Origin: Cyanobacteria bacterium REEB67
Lineage (GTDB): Bacteria; Cyanobacteriota; Vampirovibrionia; Obscuribacterales; Obscuribacteraceae
DNA: 64,000 bases
Assembly: GCA_018971775.1 (NCBI GenBank)
Contig: JAGXAB010000002.1
Coordinates: forward strand, 67,001 to 131,000
Direction of reading: 5' to 3'
Positions 1 through 8,247 of the stretch are shown one piece after another. The notes beneath the pieces were generated by a model. It was given only the letters and a program-made list of their open reading frames with translations, was not told the origin of the DNA and ran no database searches. Numbering within the stretch: the first letter of the stretch is position 1; each line of letters starts with the position of its first letter. Both the position numbers and the translations under genes were made by a program.

Positions 1-440
1 AAGTCTTTGCCAAGGAAACCGCCATGATTGCGTTTGAGAAATTGCAGGCCTTCTGACTGGCTCGGATTTGGAGCCATCGCCGGAATACCGCCGTAGGTAG
101 CACAATCACCTATAGCTACAACAAAATCAGCTACCGCACAGAGCTCCTTTACCCACTCTTTCATTGGCCGACCGGCAAAGCGATTCCAGTGACCGGTGCC
201 GTTCGGCGCATTTACAATAGTGCCTTCGAATACAAAAATGTCCAGCTTGGTCTTGCCTGAAATACAATCGTGCAACAGCTGTTTGAGTTGATCGCCGAGC
301 TCGATCCCGAGGGAGGGATGCCAGAGGATGTTGATACCAAAGTCGGTGACCAGATCGCAGACGCTGGGCTCTTCCGCATTGAGAAAAGACATGGTGTTGC
401 CCGAGCAAGCGCCACCTTGAAGCCATAGTAAATTAGCCAT
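1..440 (-). CDS. hupS: [NiFe]-hydrogenase small subunit, group 2a/HupS type (partial)
   Basis: This is the N-terminal ~146 residues of the electron-transferring small subunit of an uptake [NiFe]-hydrogenase; the rest lies beyond the left edge. The minus-strand reading begins MANLLWLQGGACSGNTMSF and contains the proximal-cluster Cys of CSGN, the NAPNGTG segment and the DCATYGG motif. From memory of the family, the whole stretch is very close to cyanobacterial HupS. There is no Tat signal ahead of the first cluster motif, so it should be cytoplasmic, as group 2a enzymes are. A GGGGA ribosome site sits 7 nt before the ATG at 440. The divergent operon to the right carries accessory and maturation genes for it. 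Group 1h is the main alternative, less likely because the cyanobacterial resemblance is strong. Confidence 0.93.
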   Translation of the reverse strand, partial: MANLLWLQGGACSGNTMSFLNAEEPSVCDLVTDFGINILWHPSLGIELGDQLKQLLHDCISGKTKLDIFVFEGTIVNAPNGTGHWNRFAGRPMKEWVKELCAVADFVVAIGDCATYGGIPAMAPNPSQSEGLQFLKRNHGGFLGKD

Positions 441-626
441 TTACGGTCCCCATGTTCGCGAGTTTGATACTTCGGCCGGCGACTTCTCATAATGAATAAG
501 AAGTGAGGATTCCTCTCCGATTATAAACCCAATAAGCAAGTCTCCGAACACAATTCCGACAATAACTTGAACCGAACCCAAACAAACATGCCAGAATAGA
601 CTTGGTGACCCGGGAATCCCTTTCAT
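441..626 (-). CDS. possible small membrane protein upstream of hupS
   Basis: A 61-codon reading frame begins MKGIPGSPSLFWH with an AGGA 8 nt upstream, has one strongly hydrophobic segment (about residues 9-31), and stops with TAA directly against the hupS ATG. The abutment and hydrophobicity make it a candidate for a co-translated membrane peptide. I recognise no family. A TATAAT hexamer lies inside it at 520-525, so the stretch may equally be untranslated promoter DNA. It is listed only as a possibility. Confidence 0.2.
   Translation of the reverse strand: MKGIPGSPSLFWHVCLGSVQVIVGIVFGDLLIGFIIGEESSLLIHYEKSPAEVSNSRTWGP
520..525 (-). promoter_or_regulatory. possible -10 box for hupS
   Basis: Read on the minus strand this is TATAAT, about 80 nt before the hupS ATG. 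No good -35 box lies 16-18 nt upstream, so the promoter would be activator-dependent or the match is chance. The divergent accessory operon must also start from this 441-673 gap. Confidence 0.25.
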
Positions 627-673
627 TAAATCGTCCTTGCCCTGATCGAGCAAAACTATTAGACATTAAGCTA

Positions 674-1708
674 ATGGATTCCATCATCATGCAAACTTCA
701 TCCACGGAATCACCACATTTGAAATCCCTGCCGTCACATCAATACACTCAAGCGGTAGCGGCGGTCGAGAGTGAGAATGTTTCTCTCGGCGAAAAAATTG
801 AAATGCTCATGGAAATTGCCATGGGTTTGCAGCAACGCCCAAAATCGGCCCAGCAACTTCTCGATGCCGTCAACCTCTACAACCGGGCGCTCGAGCTCTG
901 CCCCGAAGAAGCGATTTTATTCAAGGCGAGACTGCAGGCGCGCAAGGCAACGGCACTGCAGATGATACCGAGCGAAGAAGCGCATTTTTTGATGGATGCC
1001 CAAAAAGAGCTCGAAGTATCATTACCGGTCTTCGAAGAATCAAACAAGCAAGATCTACCTGGAGCGGCAACTAAAGAAGAAATTGCCGAAGTGCAAATGA
1101 ATCTGGGATTGGTCCTGCAATCGCTGGCTGGATTTCACAAAGCAAAAATTACCGATGCGATTTTCTGGTATCAACGCGCGCTGCGGGTCTTCACCAAAGA
1201 GGCCTACCCGGCCGAATATGCCATCCTTCACAACAATCTAGCCACGGCCTATCTTTCCATTCCATTTAGCGATGAAAAGGCAAAGATGAGGGAAGCTCTG
1301 GCGGTGCAATCCTTCGAAGCGGCCCTGGAAGTCGTCACCATCGAAGACATGCCCTCCGAATATGCGATGTTGCAAAACAACCTCGGCAATGCCCTGCAAT
1401 ACGTCTCTTCTAGCCACGCCGTCGAAAACAATCTGCGCGCTCTTACTGCTTACGATGAAGCGCTACGCGTGCGCGAATTTCGCACCGCCCCCCTCGCCTA
1501 TGCCAACACTATTGCCAATAAAGCCAACTGCCTGCGCAACCTGCCTGACGATCCGGAAAATCCGCAAGCCGGCAACAGCAAACGCCTGGCCGAAGCGGCC
1601 AAACTTTTAAAGGAAGCCCAGGTAATTTTCAAAGCAAATGGAGAGTTTGGCAAAGCGCAATCTGTGGCGCAAACGATTTTAGAACTGGAAGAAGCCGGAA
1701 TTAATTAA
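674..1708 (+). CDS. TPR-like protein of the hydrogenase accessory operon
   Basis: A protein of ~344 residues made mostly of helical repeats. Related units with YAILHNNLATAYL and YAMLQNNLGNALQ cores lie in its middle, each followed by an alanine-rich second helix, which is the usual look of tetratricopeptide repeats acting as a protein-binding scaffold. No signal peptide or membrane segment is seen. It is the first gene of the operon divergent from hupS, and TPR proteins accompany actinobacterial group 1h/2a hydrogenases (recalled, not searched). A role in assembling or docking the hydrogenase is inferred. The start is uncertain: the frame is open from a TTG at 602, with ATGs at 674 and 689, and none has a strong ribosome site. 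Confidence 0.75.
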   Translation: MDSIIMQTSSTESPHLKSLPSHQYTQAVAAVESENVSLGEKIEMLMEIAMGLQQRPKSAQQLLDAVNLYNRALELCPEEAILFKARLQARKATALQMIPSEEAHFLMDAQKELEVSLPVFEESNKQDLPGAATKEEIAEVQMNLGLVLQSLAGFHKAKITDAIFWYQRALRVFTKEAYPAEYAILHNNLATAYLSIPFSDEKAKMREALAVQSFEAALEVVTIEDMPSEYAMLQNNLGNALQYVSSSHAVENNLRALTAYDEALRVREFRTAPLAYANTIANKANCLRNLPDDPENPQAGNSKRLAEAAKLLKEAQVIFKANGEFGKAQSVAQTILELEEAGIN

Positions 1709-1737
1709 GCGGCTAAGAGGCTAACCGGAGGGACCTT

Positions 1738-1968
1738 ATGGACACGACTCTACAAGCGATGACGAGCGGGGCGATCACGCCGACGACGGCAATTGCCTGG
1801 TTTTTGATCGCTGCACTCTTCGGAGGGCTAGGTGGCATCATCGGCGCCAACTGGCTGGGCGGCAAATATCTGGGCAAGGAACTGGTGATTATGATGGGCA
1901 TGCCGGCCGGAATAGTGGCGGCTGCTCCGGGCATCTTAATTGGTCTTCTCCTGCTGAAAATGATGTGA
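1738..1968 (+). CDS. small two-helix membrane protein in the hydrogenase operon
   Basis: A 76-residue protein with a good ribosome site (GGAGGGACC before the ATG). It has two hydrophobic segments, about residues 18-40 and 50-74, both rich in Gly, with a short polar GGKYLGKE stretch between. I do not recognise a family. It lies between the TPR gene and another tiny membrane protein, inside a run of hydrogenase accessory genes. The group 2a enzyme has no membrane anchor of its own, so a membrane-docking or quinone-side role is an attractive guess, but only a guess. Confidence 0.7.
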   Translation: MDTTLQAMTSGAITPTTAIAWFLIAALFGGLGGIIGANWLGGKYLGKELVIMMGMPAGIVAAAPGILIGLLLLKMM

Positions 1969-1976
1969 GGATAGCT

Positions 1977-2207
1977 ATGTTTGACCTCGATATGTTCACA
2001 GATGGGCTGGGTCTATTACTCAAAGGTAAACTCTTCCTCGACTCCGCCTTCGTGTTTCGCCAGGCCATTCTCGGCATACTAATCGGCGCTTTTGCCCTGG
2101 TCTGCCTGGGCAAGCTTGGCGTCCCCATGACCTTTGCCGTACCGGCGGCGGCACTCTTTGCCGGCATGCTCCAGCCCTTGCTCTTCAAAGACATCAAATT
2201 TAGATAA
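1977..2207 (+). CDS. second small membrane protein in the hydrogenase operon
   Basis: A 76-residue protein starting MFDLDMFTDGLG, with two hydrophobic stretches (about residues 24-46 and 49-66) and a short charged end. The start at 1977 is preferred because GAGG lies 6 nt before it; a GTG at 1965 overlapping the previous stop is the alternative. No family is recognised. Its spacing to both neighbours implies co-transcription with the preceding small membrane protein, and the pair may work as one unit with the hydrogenase. There is no direct sequence evidence for function. Confidence 0.65.
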   Translation: MFDLDMFTDGLGLLLKGKLFLDSAFVFRQAILGILIGAFALVCLGKLGVPMTFAVPAAALFAGMLQPLLFKDIKFR

Positions 2208-2216
2208 GGCAAAAAC

Positions 2217-3149
2217 TTGGCAGCCAATCGCAGAGCAGGTAGCAGAGTGACGCAAACAGAAACAGAAGCGAAAGCACCAGCAAAAACAGTGTCACTGGAA
2301 AAATTGCTCAAAGACATCGACAGTATCGATGCCATCATCGCCACCTGGGACGAAGGACAAAGAGCGACCATTCACGCATTGAAAATGGCGCTCGGTGATC
2401 TGAACAAAGAAGCTTTGGCCCGCCTGATCAAAACAGTCAAGGCCGAGCCGGCGGCGATGCCCGCGCTCAAGCAAGCACTTTCCGATGAAGTCGTCTATTC
2501 CGTTTTGCGCCATCACGGCCTGGTTAAACCCTCCCTGCATGAAAGAGTGGAAGAAGCGCTAGCCAGCGTGCGCCCGATGCTCGCCGGTCACGGCGGCAAT
2601 GTCGAGCTCGTCGAAATAGAAGCGCCGGCGGTAGCTGTAATCAGGCTGCTCGGAGCTTGCCATGGTTGCCCCGCCTCGGAACTGACATTGAGTGAAGGCG
2701 TCGAGAAAGCAATCAGAGAATATTGCCCGGAAATCACCGCCATAAAAAAAGCAAAAGGCATCGGCGGCGGCAGCAGCAGCGGAAATTGTTCGACTGGCGA
2801 GCAGCCGGTGCATTTCATCAGCCCCTTTGCCCGGGCCGATGATCAAAACTGGACTTTTGCGACAAGCTTAAATGACCTGCCGGAAATGGATATGGTCGCC
2901 CTGGAAATTGACGGACATTCACTATTGCTCTCCAGGCAGAGCGAGAAAGTGGTCTGTTATCAAAATGCCTGCGCGCATCTGGGTATGCCCCTCGATATGG
3001 GCAAATTAGAAAATGGCATTTTGACCTGTCCCTATCACGCCTTTCAATTTGCCCTCGACTCCGGCGAATGCCTGACGGCGCCCGAGGTCCAACTGCATGC
3101 CGTGGCAGTGCGAGTGCAGGGAGACAAGGTGGAAGTAAAACTGGAATGA
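2217..3149 (+). CDS. NifU C-domain / Rieske [2Fe-2S] fusion protein (HucE/HhyE-like)
   Basis: A 310-residue two-domain iron-sulfur protein. After a helical lead (about residues 25-110), a NifU C-terminal domain occupies ~110-180 with the CHGCPAS cysteine pair. A Ser/Gly linker follows, then a Rieske domain (~200-310) with its two ligand pairs visible as CAHLG and CPYHAF. Mycobacterial HucE and HhyE are recalled to combine these same two domains and to be needed for high-affinity H2 oxidation, probably relaying electrons to the respiratory chain. That role is inferred here from architecture and position. The start is TTG at 2217, or GTG at 2247 with an AGG upstream. The stop overlaps the next ATG. 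Confidence 0.85.
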   Translation: MAANRRAGSRVTQTETEAKAPAKTVSLEKLLKDIDSIDAIIATWDEGQRATIHALKMALGDLNKEALARLIKTVKAEPAAMPALKQALSDEVVYSVLRHHGLVKPSLHERVEEALASVRPMLAGHGGNVELVEIEAPAVAVIRLLGACHGCPASELTLSEGVEKAIREYCPEITAIKKAKGIGGGSSSGNCSTGEQPVHFISPFARADDQNWTFATSLNDLPEMDMVALEIDGHSLLLSRQSEKVVCYQNACAHLGMPLDMGKLENGILTCPYHAFQFALDSGECLTAPEVQLHAVAVRVQGDKVEVKLE

Positions 3150-4345
3150 CCGGATTGAAACAGCAGACTGAAGCTCTACCAATTTTCGCCGGCATTAGTC
3201 AAACAGGCGAACAGCTGGAGCCAGTCGCCTGCCTGGGCAGCGCTGCCCGCCCAGATCTCCTGGTATCATCGGTAGTACCATCGCCGACCTCCTGCTTTGG
3301 CCCGCGCGGTGCGACGATCATCGATCATACTCTCTGGATTTGTGATACCGGCCACCATCGCTTACTCGGCTATAAGACACTGCCGCAAGGAGATCTGGGC
3401 GCTGCCGATATATTGATCGGCCAACCTTCTTTTGACCGCGAAGGTCGCAACGCCAGAGGTGTGACAGGCGCAGCCACCCTCAATGTACCGACCGGCATCT
3501 GCGGCCTGCCGCCCCGTCCGGGCTCGACAAGCGCCGGCCTCGCCGTCGCCGACGCCTGGAATCACCGCATCTTGATCTGGCACAGCCTACCGACGCATAA
3601 CAATCAACCCGCCGATCTGGTACTCGGCCAGGTGGAATTTTGCGGAGATCTGGCCAATCGCGGTGCCGACGCACCGACAGCCCAGACAATGCACTGGCCC
3701 TATGGCGTGCATTTTGCCGAGGGCAAACTACTCGTCGCCGATTCCGGCAATCGGCGCCTGCTCATCTGGTGGGCTATGCCGACAAAAAATGGGCAAGCCG
3801 CCGATCTGGTGCTTGGTCAGCGCGACTTTGTCACCCGCGATGAAAATGCCGGCTCCGACGCCAGCGCCATGAGCATGTGCTGGCCGCACGGCATAGCGAT
3901 CTGGAACGGCAAGCTCTGCGTCTCCGATGCCGGCAATAACCGCGTCATGATCTGGCAAGACTTCCCGAGCCAGTGCGGCACCGCCTGCGATATCGTCCTC
4001 GGTCAAAACAGTCTGACCAAGTTTGACCACAATCAATCGAGCTATAAGCCGGGTGCCGCCACCCTCAACATGCCCTATGCCGCAGCCGCCAGCAAAGACT
4101 GGCTGCTGATAGCCGATACGGCCAATTCTAGAATCGTCGCCTTCCACGAAAGCGATATCACCATTGGTGCTGCCGCCCGAGCTCTTTTTGGTCAAAAAGA
4201 TTTCAATGGCAAAGGAGATAATCGCTGGAAACCGGCCTGCCCCGACAGCATTTGCTGGCCATACAATTTAAGCGTCAGCGGAGATCTGGCCTGCCTGGCC
4301 GACTCCGGTAATAATCGGGTCTCAATATGGAAGCTTGCCCTATGA
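3146..4345 (+). CDS. NHL-repeat beta-propeller protein of the hydrogenase operon
   Basis: A protein of 399 residues, mostly repeated ~50-residue NHL units. Each has a WPYGV/WPHGI-type element, then VADSGNRRLLIW or VSDAGNNRVMIW, then a DLVLGQ turn; about six are seen, consistent with a six-bladed propeller. No signal peptide is obvious. The start at 3146 is chosen for the ATGA overlap with the Rieske gene, although the frame stays open upstream. NHL propellers usually bind proteins or ligands; NHL genes sit in actinobacterial high-affinity hydrogenase operons (recalled). A scaffolding role with the TPR and NifU/Rieske proteins is inferred. Confidence 0.88.
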   Translation: MTGLKQQTEALPIFAGISQTGEQLEPVACLGSAARPDLLVSSVVPSPTSCFGPRGATIIDHTLWICDTGHHRLLGYKTLPQGDLGAADILIGQPSFDREGRNARGVTGAATLNVPTGICGLPPRPGSTSAGLAVADAWNHRILIWHSLPTHNNQPADLVLGQVEFCGDLANRGADAPTAQTMHWPYGVHFAEGKLLVADSGNRRLLIWWAMPTKNGQAADLVLGQRDFVTRDENAGSDASAMSMCWPHGIAIWNGKLCVSDAGNNRVMIWQDFPSQCGTACDIVLGQNSLTKFDHNQSSYKPGAATLNMPYAAAASKDWLLIADTANSRIVAFHESDITIGAAARALFGQKDFNGKGDNRWKPACPDSICWPYNLSVSGDLACLADSGNNRVSIWKLAL

Positions 4346-6807
4346 GCAGATCCAAATCCCAGAGCCTGACGCCGGGCAAAACAGAAAATCCCGAGCTGAT
4401 AGCGCGATTGATCCGCGTCAGAGGTACCGTCCAGGGTGTCGGCTTCCGACCGACAGTCTATATAGAAGCGCGCAAGCACGGTGTCGTCGGCAGCATACTC
4501 AATGACGGCGAAGGTGTCTTGATCCGCGCCTGGGGCAGTGAGCAGAGCCTGGGCGACTTTATCGAGAGCATAAGAGCCAATTGCCCGCCATTAGGAAAAA
4601 TCGACACGATCGAATGGACGGCGCTCGAATCGGCAGAAGCCGACCTGCCACCTTCTGCCTTTGAAATAATCGAAAGCGTCGCCTCCCGGGCGAGGACATC
4701 TATTGCAGCAGACGCGCGGACATGTGCAGCTTGCCTGGGCGACACTACCGATCCGTTCAGCCGTCGCTATCGTTACCCATTTACCAATTGCACCCATTGC
4801 GGGCCGCGACTATCGATCATCGAAGCCATCCCCTACGACCGACCTAACACAACGATGTCGGCCTTCCCCCTCTGTGCAGACTGCCGCGCCGAATACGAAA
4901 ATCCCGAAGACCGACGCTTCCATGCCCAGCCAAATGCCTGCTACGTCTGCGGACCGAAGGTCAGCCTCGAGCGAGTGGACGGGCGCGTCTTCAGCACCGA
5001 GTCCCTGACGCAACTGGACGATGTCGATGCAGCAGCCGGACTTATCTTGAAAGGCGAAATCATCGCCATCAAAGGACTGGGCGGCTTCCACATCGCCTGC
5101 GACGCCACCCGGGATGAGGCAGTGAAATTGCTGCGCCAGCGAAAGAAGCGCTATCAAAAGCCTTTTGCTTTGATGGCGCGCGATTTTGCTACGATCGAGC
5201 GCTATTGCCATTTGAATGAAGCGGAAAAGGAGCTCTTACAATCGCCGGCAGCTCCAATCGTTTTATTGAGCCGAAAAAATGAGCAAGACCTTCCGGCAGG
5301 CGCCCGGCCTGTCACCGATCACGTCGCGCCCGGCCAGAACAGACTCGGCTTTATGCTGCCTTATACACCGCTGCATCATCTTTTGCTGAAGCGACTGAAA
5401 AATCCGATCATTCTCACCTCGGCCAATCTCTCCGACGAGCCTCAGTGCACCGATAATGACGAAGCAAAAAGCCGTATGGGCGGCATCGCCGATTATATTT
5501 TGACGCACAATCGGCGCATCGCCAACCGCATCGACGACTCAGTGGCACGGGTGGTGAGCGGCCAAAAAATTATTTTGCGCCGCGCCCGCGGTTATGCACC
5601 GGCACCACTAAATTTGCCCCCGGGTTTTGAGAAGTGCGCCGAAATACTGGCCATGGGCGGCGAATTGAAAAATACGTTCTGCCTGCTCAAAGACGGCAAA
5701 GCACTGCTTTCACAGCATATGGGCGATCTGGAAAATGCACCTACTTATATCGACTATCAAAAGAATCTTGCTCTCTACAAAAATCTCTTCCAGAGCAATC
5801 CGTCTATTTTAGTAGTGGATAAACATCCCGAATACCTATCCAGTAAACTAGGCCGCAAAATTGCCCACGATGAGCATTTGCAGATTGAAGCAGTACAGCA
5901 TCATCACGCTCATATAGCTTCTTGCCTGGCCGAGCACCACTATCCGCTCAACATGGCCAGAGTCCTCGGCATCGCCCTCGATGGTCTCGGTTACGGCGAA
6001 AACAACGAGCTCTGGGGGGGAGAGTTTCTCTTTTGCGATTACTATGATTTCGAACGGCTCGGTACATTTAAGCCGGTGGCGATGCTCGGCGGAGCGCAGG
6101 CAATGCGCGAGCCCTGGCGCAATACCTATGCGCATATCATGGCCGAGATCGGCTGGCCCCGCTATCTGATGGACTACGAAGATCTCGATCTGACGGCATT
6201 TTTGCTGAAGAAAGCGCTGCCGACCTTTGCCTCGATGCTGCAGAGCGGCACAAACAGTCCGCAGGCGTCATCATGTGGCCGGCTCTTCGATGCCGTCGCC
6301 GCCGCCGTCGGCATATGCCGGGAAGAGGCGAGCTATGAAGGTCAGGCCGCCATCGAGCTCGAAGCGATCGCCTGTGCGCTGGAGTTGGAAAATCCAGACG
6401 AAGAGCTCATCTATCCCTTCAGCATTCCCCGCCTCAAGGACAGCCATCTGCCCTACATCGAGCCGATTGGCGCCTGGCAGGGCATTCTCGGCGATCTCAT
6501 TGTCGGTACATCGGCCGCCGTCATTTCAGCCCGTTTCCACAAGAGCCTGGCCCGTGTGATCGCCAACATGGCGATAAAATTGAGCACAAGCCCTGGAGCG
6601 GAAGGAGACGAGGAAAGACGCTTCGATACGGTGGTTTTGACCGGCGGCGTTTTTCAAAATCAGCTATTATCGCAACTGACCGGGCAGCGACTGGTAAAAC
6701 ACGGCTTCAAAGTGCTTACACACACAGCCGTACCCGCCAATGATGGCGGCCTGGCCCTGGGACAAGCATTGATCGCCGCGGCCAGAAATCAAAAAGGGAG
6801 TAGCTAA
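4342..6807 (+). CDS. hypF: HypF carbamoyltransferase, hydrogenase cyanide-ligand synthesis
   Basis: HypF uses carbamoyl phosphate and ATP to carbamoylate the C-terminal Cys of HypE, the first step toward the CN ligands of the NiFe site. All modules are visible in ~821 residues: an acylphosphatase domain (VRGTVQGVGFRP, ~20-105), paired Cys-rich zinc motifs (CAACLG...CTHCGPR and CADCR...CYVCGP, ~130-205), a YrdC-like domain, and a Kae1-like C-terminal part with HHHAH near residue 519 and GGVFQNQLL near 764. The start at 4342 gives an ATGA overlap with the NHL gene; an ATG five codons earlier is possible. hypC follows after 1 nt. Confidence 0.97.
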   Translation: MSRSKSQSLTPGKTENPELIARLIRVRGTVQGVGFRPTVYIEARKHGVVGSILNDGEGVLIRAWGSEQSLGDFIESIRANCPPLGKIDTIEWTALESAEADLPPSAFEIIESVASRARTSIAADARTCAACLGDTTDPFSRRYRYPFTNCTHCGPRLSIIEAIPYDRPNTTMSAFPLCADCRAEYENPEDRRFHAQPNACYVCGPKVSLERVDGRVFSTESLTQLDDVDAAAGLILKGEIIAIKGLGGFHIACDATRDEAVKLLRQRKKRYQKPFALMARDFATIERYCHLNEAEKELLQSPAAPIVLLSRKNEQDLPAGARPVTDHVAPGQNRLGFMLPYTPLHHLLLKRLKNPIILTSANLSDEPQCTDNDEAKSRMGGIADYILTHNRRIANRIDDSVARVVSGQKIILRRARGYAPAPLNLPPGFEKCAEILAMGGELKNTFCLLKDGKALLSQHMGDLENAPTYIDYQKNLALYKNLFQSNPSILVVDKHPEYLSSKLGRKIAHDEHLQIEAVQHHHAHIASCLAEHHYPLNMARVLGIALDGLGYGENNELWGGEFLFCDYYDFERLGTFKPVAMLGGAQAMREPWRNTYAHIMAEIGWPRYLMDYEDLDLTAFLLKKALPTFASMLQSGTNSPQASSCGRLFDAVAAAVGICREEASYEGQAAIELEAIACALELENPDEELIYPFSIPRLKDSHLPYIEPIGAWQGILGDLIVGTSAAVISARFHKSLARVIANMAIKLSTSPGAEGDEERRFDTVVLTGGVFQNQLLSQLTGQRLVKHGFKVLTHTAVPANDGGLALGQALIAAARNQKGSS

Positions 6808-6808
6808 G

Positions 6809-7084
6809 ATGTGCCTTGGAATACCCGGCCAAATAGTCGAAATAGTCGACGCCGAAAAGAAATTGGCAAAAGCCGATGTCAGCGGTGTCAAACGCCAGAT
6901 CAACATTGCCTGCATCGTCGACGAAAATCACCCGGTCGAGTCCTGCGTCGGTGATTGGGTATTGATCCATGTAGGCTTTGCCATGGGCCGCATCGACGAA
7001 GCTGAAGCAAAATTGACGATGCAACTCTTGATCGAGCTCGGCGAAGCCCAGCAGGAAATGGATGCGATGCGAGGTCAATCCTGA
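6809..7084 (+). CDS. hypC: HypC hydrogenase maturation chaperone
   Basis: A small chaperone (91 residues) that, with HypD, carries the Fe(CN)2CO unit to the large subunit. It begins MCLGIPGQIVEI; the family's essential Cys2 is present after Met removal, and the C-terminal part is the expected helical acidic tail. The length is usual. It starts 1 nt after the hypF stop and its own stop shares a base with the hypD ATG, so translation is coupled. HypC is stoichiometric with HypD, which fits this adjacency. Confidence 0.96.
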   Translation: MCLGIPGQIVEIVDAEKKLAKADVSGVKRQINIACIVDENHPVESCVGDWVLIHVGFAMGRIDEAEAKLTMQLLIELGEAQQEMDAMRGQS

Positions 7085-8247
7085 TGAAATACGTGGACGA
7101 GTACAGAGAACCAGCCAAGGCCAAAAAACTCTTTGCGGCTATAACCGCCCTTGCCAGTGAAATCGCCGCTGAACTAGGACGTCCCGTTCAATTGATGGAA
7201 TTTTGCGGCGGACATACACACGCCATATTTCGCTTTGGCATCGAGCAAATACTGACCAAAGATATCGAGCTCATTCACGGCCCTGGTTGCCCTGTCTGCG
7301 TACTGCCGATGGGCCGCGTCGACGATTGCGTCAGTCTGGCCGAGCGCCCGGAAGTAATTTTCACCACCTTTGGTGACGCCATGCGCGTACCAGGCTCGAA
7401 GAAAAGTCTTCTACAGGCAAAGGCCGCCGGCGCCAACATCAAAATGGTCTATTCGCCGCTCGACGCCCTCGACCTGGCCAAACAAAACCCTGACAAAGAG
7501 GTGGTTTTCTTTGCCCTGGGATTTGAAACCACCATGCCGAGCACAGCTCTGACTGTACTGCAGGCCGAAGCTGATGGCGTCAAAAATTTCTCGCTGTTTT
7601 GCAATCACATCACCACCGTGCCGATCCTGCAATCACTTCTTGATGGCACCGACCTGAACATCGACGGCTTTGTCGCCCCCGGTCACGTCAGCATGGTGGT
7701 TGGCGAAGAACCCTTTGTCTATATTGCCGATCGCTACAAAAAACCGATGGTGATCACGGGTTTCGAGCCCCTCGACATTTTGCAGTCAATTTATATGCTC
7801 CTCAAGCAGCTAAAAGAAAAGCGGGCCGAAATGGAAAATCAATATGCCCGCATCGTCCAAAAGAAAGGCAATGATCCTGGCCTCAAGGCTATGGCCAAGG
7901 TCTTTGAGCTGCGCGACAAATTCGAATGGCGCGGACTGGGCTCGATCGATCAATCCGGCGTGAAAATTACCGAAGCTTATGCGCGCTTCGACGCTGAGCG
8001 CAAATTTCCGATGGCCAATATTACTGTCGCAGATCCCGCCAACTGTCAGTGCGGTGAAGTGTTAAAAGGTATGATCAAGCCCTGGCAATGCAAAGTCTTT
8101 GGCACCAGCTGCACACCGGAAACGCCGCTTGGTGCTTTGATGGTATCTTCGGAAGGTGCATGTGCTGCCTATTATCGCTTTGGCAATATCCCCGAGCTGC
8201 TGGAACAAAAGGAAAAGTTTCTGGCGAAAGCGAGTCCGAGCAAATGA
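7084..8247 (+). CDS. hypD: HypD iron-sulfur scaffold for Fe(CN)2CO assembly
   Basis: HypD (387 residues) holds a [4Fe-4S] cluster and, with HypC and HypE, builds the cyanide-bearing iron unit. The conserved FCGGHTH and HGPGCPVCV motifs are in the N-terminal third, GFETT in the middle, and the cluster-region cysteines CQCGEVLKG and FGTSCTPE with SEGACAAYY near the end. Length and motif order are normal, with nothing missing. The ATG overlaps the hypC stop by one base and the TGA overlaps the hypE ATG. Confidence 0.97.
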   Translation: MKYVDEYREPAKAKKLFAAITALASEIAAELGRPVQLMEFCGGHTHAIFRFGIEQILTKDIELIHGPGCPVCVLPMGRVDDCVSLAERPEVIFTTFGDAMRVPGSKKSLLQAKAAGANIKMVYSPLDALDLAKQNPDKEVVFFALGFETTMPSTALTVLQAEADGVKNFSLFCNHITTVPILQSLLDGTDLNIDGFVAPGHVSMVVGEEPFVYIADRYKKPMVITGFEPLDILQSIYMLLKQLKEKRAEMENQYARIVQKKGNDPGLKAMAKVFELRDKFEWRGLGSIDQSGVKITEAYARFDAERKFPMANITVADPANCQCGEVLKGMIKPWQCKVFGTSCTPETPLGALMVSSEGACAAYYRFGNIPELLEQKEKFLAKASPSK

